A stretch of DNA of 64,000 nucleotides, taken from Chaetoderma sp. LZ-2023a (lineage: Eukaryota > Mollusca > Caudofoveata > Chaetodermatida > Chaetodermatidae). The notes under the pieces are model-generated. The model was given only the letters and a program-made list of their open reading frames with translations, was not told the origin of the DNA and did not search any database. The translations under genes and the position numbers were made by a program. This document shows positions 1 through 11,570 of the stretch, piece after piece. The DNA is taken from positions 181,730,945-181,794,944 of the forward strand of contig CM067369.1 of assembly GCA_034401795.1 (NCBI GenBank), written 5' to 3'. How positions within the stretch are numbered: position 1 is the stretch's first letter; every line of letters begins with the position of its first letter.

Positions 1-410
1 TAAACTTTCATCGATAGTTCACAGTAGATAAAACAGAAGGTGATGCGGCCCACTCTATCCGGCAAGTGTGTCATCGGAAATACGTACACACTGCGTAACG
101 TGCTATAATTAGAAAGGGCTTAGTATGAGAACACATGGGCGGACATGCCCCTATGGCGCCCTAGCCCCGGTCTCCCCTATGTTTCTCTTTCTGGCATGTC
201 TGGTTGAAAGCATCGTCCTATTGCACGGGCCGCGCCCTCCCAATCCGCTCCCGTATCGAGTCATAAATATACATGAGCTGTCACTCATGAGCTTCCGCCA
301 ATGTAATTGTCCGGTTACTAACATCCTACTAATATACGAGTCCGGGAGCCCAGTGGCATTTAATTAGACATTTGAATACAAAAGGTTTGATGGTAGAAAT
401 TTAGTTATGC
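1..410. other. Gene-free stretch with a dispersed repeat
   Basis: No coding signature is visible. Positions about 180-265 match, in reverse complement, sequence near 27798-27865 and more weakly 7765-7815; the shared core on the other strand is GTGCAATAGGACGATG. This marks a dispersed interspersed repeat of unknown class. The 80-residue open frame starting at 125 has no family resemblance and is probably chance. Confidence 0.5.
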
Positions 411-1900
411 ATAAAAATTGCCATTCTTAAGTTTCAGAATTGGTGCTTAAGGTAGGGGCGCCACTAGAACATCCCGTCAAAACATGTTTTAATCAAAATT
501 TGATGTACACTGAATGTGGTGACGTAATTTGCAAACTTTTGTAACATAATAATGAAAAGCTGGTGCAGCATTAATTAAGAACGGTGTTAATTACTGTTAA
601 TTAGCACTTGTAATTAGACTTTGAGTACAAATTTGAAATTAAGTTTACAATGTAGCCTAAGTTGCCAAGAAACAAAATGCATTGCTTAAGAACACATTTT
701 ATGGTTCATACTATGCTTAATAACAGGTCAAAGGTCACCAGCCATGTGACCGCTTAATTAGAACTTTTAATTAGACTTTTGAGCACAAGATTGAAATTAA
801 GTTTACAATGTAGCCTAAGTTGCCATGAAACAAAATCCATATGCTTAAGAACAGGTCAAAGGTCACCCAGCCACGTGACCACTTAATTAGAACTTTTAAT
901 TAGACTTTTGAGTACAAGATTGAAATTAAGTTTACAATGTAGCCTAAGTTGCCAAGAAACAAAATCCATTGCTTAAGAACACATTTTATGGTTGATACTA
1001 TGCTTAAGAACAGGTCAAAGGTCACCAGTCACGTGGCCGCTTAATTAGCACCTTTAATTAGACTTTTGAGTACAAGTTTGAAATTAGATTTACAATGTAG
1101 CCTAAGTTGTCAAGAAGCAAAATCCATTGCTTAAGAACAAATTTTATGGTTCATACTATGCTTAAGAACAGGTCAAAGGTCACGCACCAGTCACACGACC
1201 ACTTAATTAGCATTTTAATTAGACTTTTGAGTACAAGTTCGAAATTAAATTCACAAGGTAGCCTAAGCTGCAAAGAAGCAAAATCCATTGCTTAAGAACA
1301 CATTTTATGGTTCATACTATGCTTAAGAACAGGTCAAGAGTCACCCACCAATCACAAAGCCGCTTAATTAGCATTTTAATTAGACTTTTGAGTTCAAATT
1401 TGAAAATAAGTTTGCAATGTAGCCCAAAGTTGCCAAGAGCCAAAATAATTGCTTAGGAACAAATTGTATCATGCATTCTATACTTAAGAACATAGGTCAC
1501 CAGTCACATGGCCCATTAATTAGCATTTTTAATTAAAATTTTAAGAGTAGATGATAGCCAGAGTTATTATTAACGGTGTTAATTACTGTTAATTAGCACT
1601 TCTTATTAGACTTTTAAGTAGAAGTTTGAAATTTAAAAAAAAAATGTATGGTTCTTACTATGCTTAAGAACAGATCAAATGTGCATTCACGTGACCAATT
1701 AATTTGAAATTTAATTGGACTTTGGAGTATACGTCTGAAATTAAGTTTAAAATGTAGCCACTGCAACCAAAAACCGCAATCCATTGCTTAAGAATGGGTT
1801 TTATTAAACATTCTAAGGGTAAGAGCATGCCATCGGTCATCAGTAACAAATTAATTAGCATCTTTAATCAGAATCTTAATATTAGAGGGTAGCCTGAGTT
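411..1900 (+). repeat. ~160-bp satellite block, left (forward) copy
   Basis: A head segment (about 411-590, containing GGGGCGCCACTAGAACATCC) is followed by tandem units. Each unit contains ATTGCTTAAGAACA, GGTCAAAGGTCACC and TTAATTAGACTTTTGAGTAC. The ATTGCTTAAG motif falls at 681, 968, 1125, 1287 and 1448, so the period is about 160 bp, with one shortened unit near 850. Units degrade towards 1900. The same head and units occur in reverse orientation at 9380-10053, head outermost in both cases. The small open frames inside are by-products of the repeat. Confidence 0.85.
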
Positions 1901-2049
1901 GCTAAGAACTACAACACATTGCATAAGAACAAACCGCGCAAAGGTAAACGTGGCTGATAAATTATGCCTTTTATTTATACCTTTGAGGTACAAAATGTAT
2001 AATAATGTATAATAATAGTATGAATAATAAATAATGATGTTTGGGAGTG

Positions 2050-2620
2050 GTGTCAAATTACACGCATATCAAGACGGCCATAAAAAGGCATCTCTGTGCT
2101 TCACGTGAAGATTGCTAATGTATGTTCAGCGACATATGACCTCCATGAAATCACTATCTTCAGAATTACTATCGTTATTACCAGATAAACGTCCGATATC
2201 AAACTAAGGCCATATCAAAATGGCAATAAAAGTTATCTGTGTACTTTACATAACGATTGCTATAGTATGTTCAGACAATCATTATCACATGGTCTACTCG
2301 GAATCATTATCATTATTATGAAATAAACATCCGATATCAGATTACAGACATCAAATTATACACATATCAAGATGGCACTAAGAGTATCTCTGTACCTCAT
2401 GCGGAGCTTGTTACAGCATGTCCATTGCCATATGGCCTACACGGAGTCATTGTCTTCAGAATCAGTATTCTTCTTCTTTGATAATTGTCCAGTATCAAAT
2501 TTCAGACATCAAATTACGTGCATATTAAGATGACAATAAAATGTATCTTTGTACTTCATGTGAAGATGGCTATTGTGCGTCCATTGTGATAATAGACGTA
2601 AAACCATGTGCTAAATAGAC
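2050..2620 (+). repeat. Diverged ~150-bp tandem repeat, about 3.5 units
   Basis: The phrase CATATCAAGATGGCA with variants recurs at about 2066, 2213, 2364 and 2521. Each time it is followed by ATCTCTGTACTTCATGTGAAG, TATGTTCA and ATCATTATC-type segments, giving a ~150-bp period. Copies are clearly diverged. No relation to a gene is seen. Confidence 0.75.
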
Positions 2621-3286
2621 TGATTCATCTGGTATTGCTGATGAGTAAGCTACAACTCCAGAATTTTGTCCAGAGGAGAGTGTATTTTCAGCCTGTCACT
2701 TATGTAGTAGAAATTTCACCAGCCGTGGAGAAACCACTCACACCAAAATCTTTCCAGTAATTCCAATACTGTGTGAAGTCTGAGGAGAGTAATTCAGGTC
2801 ATCATACAGTTATGACACACTTTTCTAGGAATATATAGTTCAAAGCTGTTAGAAGTCTTTCTCTGCTTAAAGTCACCCACTAACTATAACATGTACTCAG
2901 CCTTAAAAAAAAAAACCTTTTATACGACTGGTGATATGTAAATTCTTTCGAAATTAAGTCAATCCCAGAGATTTAAAGCAAGGATTTGGTCATCCTTCAA
3001 TACATGGACAGTCTTTCTAATCCCATCTTCTGCAGCCTTTGTTTCACATGCCCGCAGATTTTCAAAGATTCCTTGCTTATGGCAACAGACTTTGTTGATT
3101 TAAACGATTTAAACAAGGTTTATTTTTCAGTCTATGTAGGAGCACAATAAGACATGTCTTATGAGCGTGTCTCCAACTTACATACAAATATATTACATTA
3201 AATAAATCATGAGGCGAAAAATAATATTTCCAACTGTCACAACAGTAATAACAACAATACCACTATTAATAATGATAAGAAGAAGA
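2621..3286. other. Gene-free stretch
   Basis: Unique-looking AT-rich sequence with no supported gene, RNA or repeat. A short A-run lies near 2907. Confidence 0.5.
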
Positions 3287-3337
3287 AAAAGAAGAAGAAG
3301 AAGAAGAAGAAGAAGGAGGAGGAGGAGGAGGAGGAGG
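3287..3337. repeat. AAG/AGG microsatellite
   Basis: A run of AAG triplets passes into AGG triplets. It lies about 340 bp beyond the stop codon of the minus-strand reverse transcriptase pseudogene. It could therefore be the simple-repeat tail of that retrotransposon, but this cannot be shown from one copy. Confidence 0.8.
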
Positions 3338-3677
3338 GTGACGTTGTAGGTAGCCTAATGATGACAGAATACAATCTTCGGGAGAAGGAGAAAACCATGG
3401 GTTGACGAATCACAAGGCGGTATTAGGAGAAAGGAGGAGCTCGATGTGCTGTAGTCGCCGGCGCTGGTCCACACCGCATGGCCATCCAAAAACTTCCGCG
3501 GCTATGGATTTGTCGACACAATCCATGAGTGGTGTTTGAAATTACTGTATGTCATTTAAACCGACAGGTGTCAGTAGTATATTGACATAGAATGGTGGAA
3601 ACCGTGATGTTTAACTCTACATCAACGCCAGCACGGCCATATAGAAGTTGCTGAGTGGTTAGGGTTGTTGAGGAGAT

Positions 3678-5640
3678 TTAGTTGGAGGCAAGCTCATTTT
3701 CAAAGGTGGTTCTTTGCCCATTAAAAAGTGGACAGTAAAAAAGGAAATATTCAACAGATTCACCAGGATGGCCGCAGGCGCAGCTGGCAGAGTCAGAGAG
3801 GAAGTTATCGAACAGATGTCTATTTAATCCACTACAGCCATTACGAAACGTACTTAACCATATATTAGCCACTCTTGAGCCGACATAATACCACGGAGGG
3901 GGACTGAGAATACGGGACATTGCTCTTAGTTTGGTCTTGAATCCAGGTAGGGTATTAGACATAGTGACAGGGGCTGGAAGGGTGTTCCAGGCACGTACTG
4001 TTGCTGGGGAAAACGACTCGCGATAGAGTTCCGTTCGACATCTAACTGGGGTGACAGAATTCGAGCGTCGGATATTGTAGGGATTACGTGCTAATACCAG
4101 TGGAGGGAGATAATCAGCCTCGCTCGTCATCCCATTGACAATTTTGTAAAACACGACTAATTTGTGAATTTCTCGTCGGTGGGAAAGTGTTTCTATGCCA
4201 GTTTCTATATGCAAATCTTCAATGTGGGCACTACGTGTCACTCCGCTAATTGTCCTAAGCGCATCCTTTTGTACGTCTTCTAATCTGTTAACAAGATATT
4301 GTGGTAAATTATCCCAGACAGCATTTGCATATTCCAACGATGGCCTAATAAAGCTCTTATACATCATTTCGAGACATTCGCTGTCTACGATATATTTTAG
4401 CCCTTTGAGAAATGAAAGCTTGAGCTGGGCATTTGCTATTATATTTTCCACATGGTTTTGCCAATGACCGTTATTGTTGAAAGTGAGACCAAGGTGTTTA
4501 TGATGGGTGGATGGAACTATTTCAGAATTTTTGAAATTTATTTGAAAAACGGTAGGATCTCTGCGTAGAGAAATAAATAGGGACGTTGTTTTGGAAGCAT
4601 TAAATTCGACTAGCCATGTGTTTGCCCAATGGGTCATTACTTTAAGATCGTGCTCGACAGATGGCGTGTGGTCTTCTAAGTTATCCGACATCCCATAAAG
4701 GCATGTATCATCGGCAAATAATCTGATATTGTTTAGTATGTCATTGGGCATATCGTTAATAAATACTAAGAAAAGTAGTGGCCCAAGAACAGAGCCCTGT
4801 GGCACATCAGCATGTAATCGAAGCAACGTAGATTCGTAACCATTTATAACTACTCGCTGGTAGCGATTATGAAGGTAACTTTCAAACTATGAAAGTAGAT
4901 TTCCAGCGATGCCAAATTGTTTGAGCTTCTGTAGGAGGCCACGATGCCACACTCGGTCAAATGCTTTCGAAATATCGAAAAATAAGAGCAGTACTTATTT
5001 TGTTCATCTAGAGCTTTGGCGATATCTGTATATATTTCTAATAGTTGATTTACTGTAGAATGTGAAGGAAGAAAGCCAGACTGATATGGAGTGATGCTAT
5101 CTCTAATGCGGTTGTAAATGTATTTAAAAACCGTTCTTTCCATGACTTTACTAAGACAACACAAGAGAGATATTGGGCGGTATGTTGTGCACGAGTCCCT
5201 TTCCCCCTTTTACAAAAATTGGAGTTACATTGGCAATTTTCCAGGAGGTGGGAAATTTTGATTTCATGAGTGAGTAATTAAAGAAACGTGCTAGAATCAG
5301 AGCTAGAATTTCTTTACTCATGACTAATAGTTTAGGATTTAGTCTGTCGGGACCGACAGCTTTTGAAGTATCCAGCTTATAAAGTATATCTAGAACGTCT
5401 TGAGTCGTTTTTGTGATCATATTTAAAAAGTGTTCTGTATATAGGGATAAAGCGGGTAATTCCACATTTGACCCATCAGGTGTCGCAATACTTGAAGAAT
5501 AGTGATTTAGAAGATTAGCATTTTCAATAAAGTCATAGGTAACCCGACTTTGATGTATGTGGTGTTTCACCTGACGCATGAGTGGGTTGATGACCGCAGT
5601 GTTACACGAGGGCTCCCGATAATAGCTTGCCCATTTGCTG
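3678..5640 (-). pseudogene. Non-LTR retrotransposon reverse transcriptase, 5'-truncated and broken
   Basis: Decayed ORF2-type reverse transcriptase of a non-LTR (LINE) retrotransposon; such enzymes copy element RNA at a nicked chromosomal target. Reading 5'-3' on the minus strand: the finger motif KAVGPDRLNPKLL (piece 5579-5151, open upstream to about 5640); YQSGFLPSHSTVNQLLEIYT (5164-4850); the catalytic motif-A segment FFDISKAFDRVWHRGLL near 4980, reached only after a frame change; PQGSVLGPLLFLVFINDMP; and the FADD catalytic motif at about 4707-4718. The last 382-residue open piece (4826-3678) carries the thumb and a C-terminal Cys/His cluster (CACGHPGESVEYFLFYC). Breaks: a frameshift near 5000, an in-frame TAG before 4870, and an in-frame TAA at about 5650 where recognisable sequence ends. 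No endonuclease domain or ORF1 is present. The clade (Jockey/CR1-like) is not resolved. Confidence 0.9.
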
Positions 5641-5650
5641 GGGTTTCTTT

Positions 5651-7558
5651 AAAGGGAAACACCAGACCCTCAATACTACTTTGTATACAATGAATCTACA
5701 GACCGTACCGTTTTCAAAAATATAATTGTAAGCTCTGTGCTCAAATTAGAAATATATATATCTTCGTTATTTAAATATGTGATACATTAGTTAAATTTCT
5801 ATTCCCGGGTGGGGCGTATGAGGTCATAAGTTGAAAGTTTTTCTCGCTGTCATCCAATGCTATCACAATAAAATTGCAAATTGCGTTTTATAAGGGGTTT
5901 CCCTTTAGTGGTGTTAGAAACATATAAACTATATTTGCGGAAATGTTGAAGAATATATAATATCAGTCCTTTGTCTGATTTCTCTGATGGTGCCGATTTT
6001 GACATCAAGTTTAGATCTTGAGATAAATGAATGACGCGATAGTATAGGTATATCAGTACAATTGCCACTTTTAAATCAACACTCTAACTGGCGCTACGGC
6101 AGATAATGGTATCAAAGTTTGATGTATTAATATGAGAGTTTAAATAGTTCTTATATACATCCAGTCCATATTTTAGGTACTTATGTTCCCATACTAGCCT
6201 CAAAACTTCTTGAAATACTGTAATATTCATGTAATTGGCAAGCATATTCATAGAAAACGGCCATCTTAAGGTTCAGCAACTAAAGTATGAAAATAACAAA
6301 TATTTTCCATAAATTTGCGATCGTGTGGTAACCGTCTTAATCTCTTCAATCTGTACATATATAAATAATGTCAATAGCATTATCACCGATAGAGATATCG
6401 CCATCCAAATGCATGCACTCCAGTCTTTAGATTGCCGTTATCAAGGTTGTTGTCGGATGGGATTTAACCTATGACGTCATATGTTCGATTAACTCGCAGA
6501 AAATTATAGTAACATAGAATTTTTAACACCATTTTAATCGGATTTATATATAAATGTCGCAGGAAGGTTTTAAACAGTAGCTTAAATATGGGCCCTACGA
6601 TAAAACTGCGTGTTTTATACAAACGAAGGCGGCCCTTCTTGTGTTCCGTTTTAACAACAGCCGTGAAGTTTTTATAACACTTCATATGCTATCCAGCTAA
6701 TTCATCTAGTTCATTTGGTAATGATTTGACAACCTTGAAATATTTAGAGATATTGACATTTTTCTTGGCTGATCTACTGGATGTAGCATTTTGTGTACAA
6801 CAGTTCATTGAAAGTCGTCTTTAAATGATAAAATTGTCTGAATCTGGGTTGTCACTGGTAATATGCAGTATGTACGTATGCTTACTGTATTCTGCAGCTG
6901 TAGTAGTAGAAACATCCTACAGCTGCAATCAGTCCTTCTTCGCTTTTGACCACTGTGACGTGTCCTCAGCCAAAATAGTTAGCTTCATCCGATCCATTCT
7001 TGATCTGAGCGTACCGAGCCCTGTCTTTTTAGATCACGCGATATGTAGAATGCAGCGAAGCAATTTTATAGGCTGAGACCTACTGGAACAAGTATTTTGG
7101 CCAGAAATCGGATGTATCTTGATTTCAGACTCTACTGTGGTCTCTTTTGATACTGCTATAATCAGTGAATTAATAGAAGCAGAATTCTCATATGAATCCA
7201 CGTTAGCTGATCATAATAGCTCTGATAAGAATTAATTTCCGTTGTGTAGCTTAAGCATGACTTTTTTAATAAGAAAAAGGTTCTTTCAATACTTAGAAAG
7301 GTATTTCAAATAGCGACAGATCTAAGGCACAAGATGATTAGTCAGAAAATCTTATGAAACATGTTTTAAACACCCATGCAGTTGCAATTTGACGTTGTGT
7401 CTAAAGATTGGAATCAATAGATCCATCTTTAGCTACGCCTTACCAATTTCTAACTAAGCGTTGCTCAATTTGTACATGCGTTTGAATGAAGCTTAACACT
7501 TTAATTGAACACTGAATTGCCAGAATCGAAATTTCAACTATTCATGTCAGCTGGTGGG
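5651..7558. other. Gene-free AT-rich stretch
   Basis: No supported gene on either strand. Short open frames (for example 5850-6068 and 6464-6685 minus, 6825-7076 plus) lack any recognisable domain and look like chance. Confidence 0.5.
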
Positions 7559-7647
7559 CATTATGAAACTAATTTGACTGAGAACTGTTGCTGCCTATGA
7601 TACCAACAGCTTCCAGACACATTATTTTCAGACTATTCAACAGCATG
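7559..7647. repeat. H1 hairpin element, diverged copy
   Basis: Left arm TTATGAAACTAATTTGACTG, centre CTGTTGCTGCCTATG...ACCAACAGC, right arm ...TTTTCAGACTATTCAACAG. The arms are reverse complements with mismatches. It belongs to the H1 foldback family described at 63744-63859. Confidence 0.7.
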
Positions 7648-7718
7648 TTTATAAAATTGTAAATTTAAACACATACAATTCAGATAGTAGTTACTGTTGG
7701 GCCATTTCTCCGTTTGTG

Positions 7719-7815
7719 GCATCGTACTAACATACGCCCACTCACATAGCTCCGCTATATTTGGGACGGAGCTAGATGGCGAGGACGGTGCAATAGGATG
7801 ATGCGTTTGTGGCAG
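7719..7815. repeat. Dispersed repeat end with CACTCACATAGCT motif
   Basis: Begins CATCGTACTAACATACGCCC followed by ACTCACATAGCTCCGC. The same ~35-bp terminal motif appears inverted at 10466-10505 and direct at 27345-27385. Downstream, GTGCAATAGGATGATG matches the repeat near 27835. It is probably the end of a MITE-like or larger interspersed element. Confidence 0.6.
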
Positions 7816-9030
7816 GCCTAGGTCAGTTGATTGTGACGTAAGCTAACAAGTGACGAATTTTATTTGTAGTGGCAGGTACTTGAGTCACAGATATGTCATG
7901 GTCGAAAGAATAAACGTACAGTATCTGAGTTTCTGAATGAAGCTGCATTTCGATAGTTTTTTTAGAAATCCAACTGAAGAAGGCTAAAAAAATGGGGTAA
8001 ACCGAAGCTACATATGTGTGGGTGTTGGAGAACAGATATCACGAGTGACAATCCTAGAAATTCTTTACATTTCCTCAGTGTACGTCGACTGCATTTCTGT
8101 AGTCAAAATCAGATGAAATCTGACGTATATATGTGTCGATGTTGGTAGGAGAAAGGACATAGGCACCCGCTTCAGCCTCCCGTCTAGAAATGCACCTTCA
8201 CGCGGACACACATGTACATGCAGCATTCGATGCACTGCCCATATGAAGTATAAGCTAGCAATAACCGCTAATAGACCTAGTAGATCTCTATGAGAATGTG
8301 TTATCATAATTTTAGCTCACATGTGTCCGTGGGATGGCTTGTTTTTATAATCCCAAAAATGTGTGATTTTGTTCAGATCGTAATTAAATGGGGTTTGTAT
8401 CAGGATTAGAAGGTACACATTAATGATGTGAATAACAGTAAATTAAAAACAAAAATTGTATGAATTCAGTATTGTCATTGTCAGTGGCGGCGGCACGGGT
8501 GGTGGTGCTGGTGACGTGTGGAGGGGGTGGGGGAGGACACGAGGCGAGGGAAACGTCCCGTCCAAGACTACTTTGTACATCCCATAAAAAAAAAGATGTT
8601 TCACATGGTTATTTTATTTAGTAATAAAGCAAAATTAGGATGTTTTTTATTATTCAGATTGCAGGAGATGGCTTCTCAGAGCCTCTAAGTTTCCTGAGAG
8701 AGGGCCCCACCCCCTCCGAAGCACCCGTATTTTGGGATGGCACCATCTTTGCCACCCCCCCCCCCAACTCCCAACAAGCATTTTCCGGCGCCACCGCCGA
8801 AAATCCATATACTCCGACCTCCCGATAAATTTGCAAATTACCCGCGCAAGGTTTTCAGTAGATCATTTCTGTAGCTTACTAGCTGATAATTTGAGTGAAG
8901 AAACAATAATGAATTGTCTTTTTGTATTAAACATACTTTAAAATGTTCCTAGACCATTGCTAATAGTTGGTTAACCCTTTAACACTCGAATTTGTTTTTA
9001 AAATTTACAATGTTCCCATAGAAAATGTCC
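7816..9030. other. Gene-free stretch with a C-run
   Basis: No supported gene. A poly-C run lies at about 8753-8765. The opposing open frames at 8640-8836 are low complexity and unsupported. Confidence 0.5.
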
Positions 9031-9149
9031 ATTTGCAGACCAAGAAAAGACTATTTTTGAACTTTTATCACTGGAATGACTGGTACTGTTATCGAGCCAG
9101 TCATTCGAGTGGTAAATTTTCAAAAATAGTCTTCTATTGGTCTGCAAAT
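9031..9149. repeat. H2 hairpin element, copy 1
   Basis: Near-perfect foldback. ATTTGCAGACCAAGAAAAGAC, TTTTTGAACTTTTATCACTGG, AATGACTGG is followed by its inverse CCAGTCATTCGAGTGG, TAAATTTTCAAAAATAGTCT, TCTATTGGTCTGCAAAT. Each arm is about 50 bp with a short loop (ACTGTTATCGAG region). A reverse-oriented, longer match of the whole segment (9026-9180) lies at 10066-10222, so two copies bracket the inverted satellite block. Confidence 0.85.
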
Positions 9150-9379
9150 GCACATTTCTCCAGACCACTGCAGATGCCGTTTTCGGCTGATATGAGTGTT
9201 AAAAGATATTTTGTCAGTGAGTCTATATTTCTAAAACAATAACGAGCTTGCGTGCTGTTGATATTCTTCGCTTCTATTTATGACAAATTACGCTATGGCG
9301 TACGGAGAAATGAATGCAGGCTAGCTCTTATGTTGGTTATGCTATTACATGAAGATGTAATATGTCAATGGCTCACATC
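9150..9379. other. Spacer between hairpin and satellite
   Basis: Contains the outer extension of the H2 flank (CCACTGCAGATGCC at 9165-9178), then unique sequence. Nothing further is recognised. Confidence 0.4.
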
Positions 9380-10053
9380 ACTTCTTTTTTACCATACCTG
9401 GTGGCGTTTGACTTATTCGTAAGCATAGAATGAACCATAAAATTTGTTCCTAAGCAATGTATTTTGGTCCTTTTCAACTTAGGCTACATCGCAAACTTAA
9501 TTTAAAACTTGTACTCAAAGGTCTAATTAAAATGCTAATTATTCGGCCATATGACTGGCAGCCTTTGACCTATTCTTAAGCATTGTATGAACCATAAAAT
9601 TTGTTCATAAGCAATGGATTTTGCTTCTTGGCAACTTAGGATACATTGTAAAACTAATTTCAAACTTGCACTCAAAAGTTTAATTAAAAGTGCTAATTAA
9701 CCGGCCACGTGACTGGTGACCGTTGACCTGTTCTTAAGCATAGTATTAACCATAAAATGTGTTCTTAAGCAATGGATTTTGTTTCTTTGCAACTTAGGCT
9801 ACATTGTAAACCTAATTTCAAACTCGTACTCAAAAGTCTAATTAAAAGTGCTAATTAACAGTAATTAACACAGTTCTTAATTAACACTGCACCAGCTTTT
9901 TCGTTAAGTTACAAAGTCTTGCAAATTACACGCCCACATTCAATTCTGGAAAGAATTAAGCTGGTACATCAAATTTTGATTAAAACAAGTTTTGGCGGGA
10001 TGTTCTAGTGGCGCCCCCTACCTTAAGCAACAATTCTGAAAATTAAGAATGGT
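9380..10053 (-). repeat. ~160-bp satellite block, right (reverse) copy
   Basis: Reverse complement of the 411-1900 block. TTCTTAAGCAATGGATTTTG-type motifs recur at about 9455, 9612 and 9768 (period ~158 bp). The block ends with the same head segment (GGATGTTCTAGTGGCGCCCC, 9999-10018). The two heads are the outermost parts of the pair, so 411-10053 has the geometry of terminal inverted repeats. Confidence 0.85.
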
Positions 10054-10100
10054 AATGTTTATCCCAGCTGTGGCATCTGCAGTGGTCTGGAGAAATGTGC

Positions 10101-10217
10101 ATATGCAGACCAATAGAAGACTATTTTTGAAAATTTACCACTCGAATGACTGGCTCGATAACAGTACCAGTCATTCCAGTGATAAAAGTTCAAAAATAGT
10201 CTTTTCTTGGTCTGCAA
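10101..10217. repeat. H2 hairpin element, copy 2
   Basis: ATATGCAGACCAATAGAAGA, CTATTTTTGAAAATTTACCA, CTCGAATGACTGGCTCGATAA is followed by a near-exact inverse ending TTGGTCTGCAA. It is the inverted counterpart of the copy at 9031-9149; the pairing extends outward on one side through GGCATCTGCAGTGG (10068-10081). Confidence 0.85.
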
Positions 10218-10267
10218 CTAAATTTCTTCTATCTAACCTTTTGTACTCAAATATCTATTTAACTGCT

Positions 10268-10503
10268 AATGGGCTCCCGGACTATACACCCACTCACTTA
10301 GCATGATATTCGCAGCGCGCGAGATCTCCATCGATATCGCCACGAAGCCACGCCTCTATTTTTGGATTGATAGCTAGAGTGAAGTTGGCAGCAATCTGAT
10401 TGGCTGGACTGAAACCCCGCTCGTCACATAGCAAGAGATCAAAGGACTGTAAATACTGCCACGAAAAGCGAAGCTATGTGAGTGGACATATGTTAGTACG
10501 ATG
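10268..10503. mobile_element. Short MITE-like element with ~30-bp imperfect inverted ends
   Basis: The left end ACTATACACCCACTCACTTAGC and the right end (reverse complement) TACTAACATATGTCCACTCACATAGCT are related inverted termini about 230 bp apart. The interior GCGAGATCTCCATCGATA and CCTCTATTTTTGGATTG match sequence near 32735-32800. There is no coding capacity. Target-site duplication could not be established. Confidence 0.55.
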
Positions 10504-10650
10504 AGTTGAAAGGGTAACTGACAATTGGTGATTTCGTTTGTTATTTAATTCGCGTGCGGTTTTGTTCCAGCTTCATTAATGTAGAGATGATTAACTCTCT
10601 AACTGTTGCAAGCCACCAGACAATAATTCCAATCGGCAATAACCCTGGAC

Positions 10651-10740
10651 CAGTTGAATATTTTGAAAACAATTTGGCTGAAAGTTGTCGGTGGCTAAGC
10701 CACCGCATTAGCCACAGCAGTCAAATTATTTTCCAAATAA
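10651..10740. repeat. H1 hairpin element, variant loop
   Basis: CAGTTGAATATTTTGAAAAC, AATTTGGCTG is paired with CAGTCAAATTATTTTCCAAA around a second small palindrome (GTGGCTAAGCCAC). The loop differs from the usual GTTGCTGCC stem, showing central sequence turnover within the family. Confidence 0.7.
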
Positions 10741-11570
10741 TTATCTTATCAAGTCTGCAAGTAAAACCCAATGGAAAATGTACTCTGAAGAACGTCAGCA
10801 GGCAGACAGTTAGCTTAACGTTGTGAAAGTTGGTTATATCAAGCCACAATATATCCACACCAAGGGCGGAAGACCTTGAGCCTCAGGCATCGTTACTTGG
10901 AAGAAAATTCATGAGCATTTCGATTCCGCGTTAAGAATACATCCAGTCTTCCGCTGGGCCATTACACAGAATCCGGTATAAATTGTGATGTTTTAGTTAA
11001 GGTTTGCTTTGGGCCTCGTGTATTTAGATACAATGTTGTATTGCTGTTTCTGTATTTCACGTGTAAGTTACTCACAAATCCAGCCAGTGACAGTTTTGGC
11101 ATGTTTGATCACAATTTCCTTCCAATGTCATTAAAGTCTACCCAAATATGATGACATTTCAATATTTTTATGACAAAAATAAACATGAGGGTAGCTATGC
11201 TTAGTTATATATCACTTTGTAGAAATAGTCTATAAAATTATTGATATAATCCTCGCAGCCAATTTGCATATATGCGCTTACCTGTCGTAAGTAGGCTATA
11301 CAGGACGTGTGACGTGAAATAGTGTACATGGTGGTGTGTAGCCTCCGGGGCTGCACCGCTGGTCCGTGATTCCCTCATGTCCCGCAGCACCGCAAGTGCA
11401 GAGTGCGTTGGGATGATAGTGCTGGTTAGCTTGTCTCTGGGTAATGGAGCGGTATTCGCGCCTCTCTGGTTCGTACAAAGACCGACTTAAGTCAGTCGTA
11501 AGTCGGTGGAACGTGCACGTTCCAGTGGGGTCGTCTAATGGAGAAGGGAAGTATATAAGAGCAGAAGGGA
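10741..11570. other. Gene-free stretch ending in a TATA-like site
   Basis: No supported gene. The long open frames over 11296-11821 on both strands run through repeat DNA and are mutually exclusive. GTATATAAG at 11551-11559 is a good TATA-box match ~20 bp outside the inverted repeat that starts at 11571. Whether it is used is unknown. Confidence 0.4.

Noticed and set aside
3287..3337. AAG run as proof of the retrotransposon 3' tail
   Set aside because: On the element's strand the run is CTT, unlike the usual A- or GAA-rich tails, and no second copy is present to confirm the boundary.
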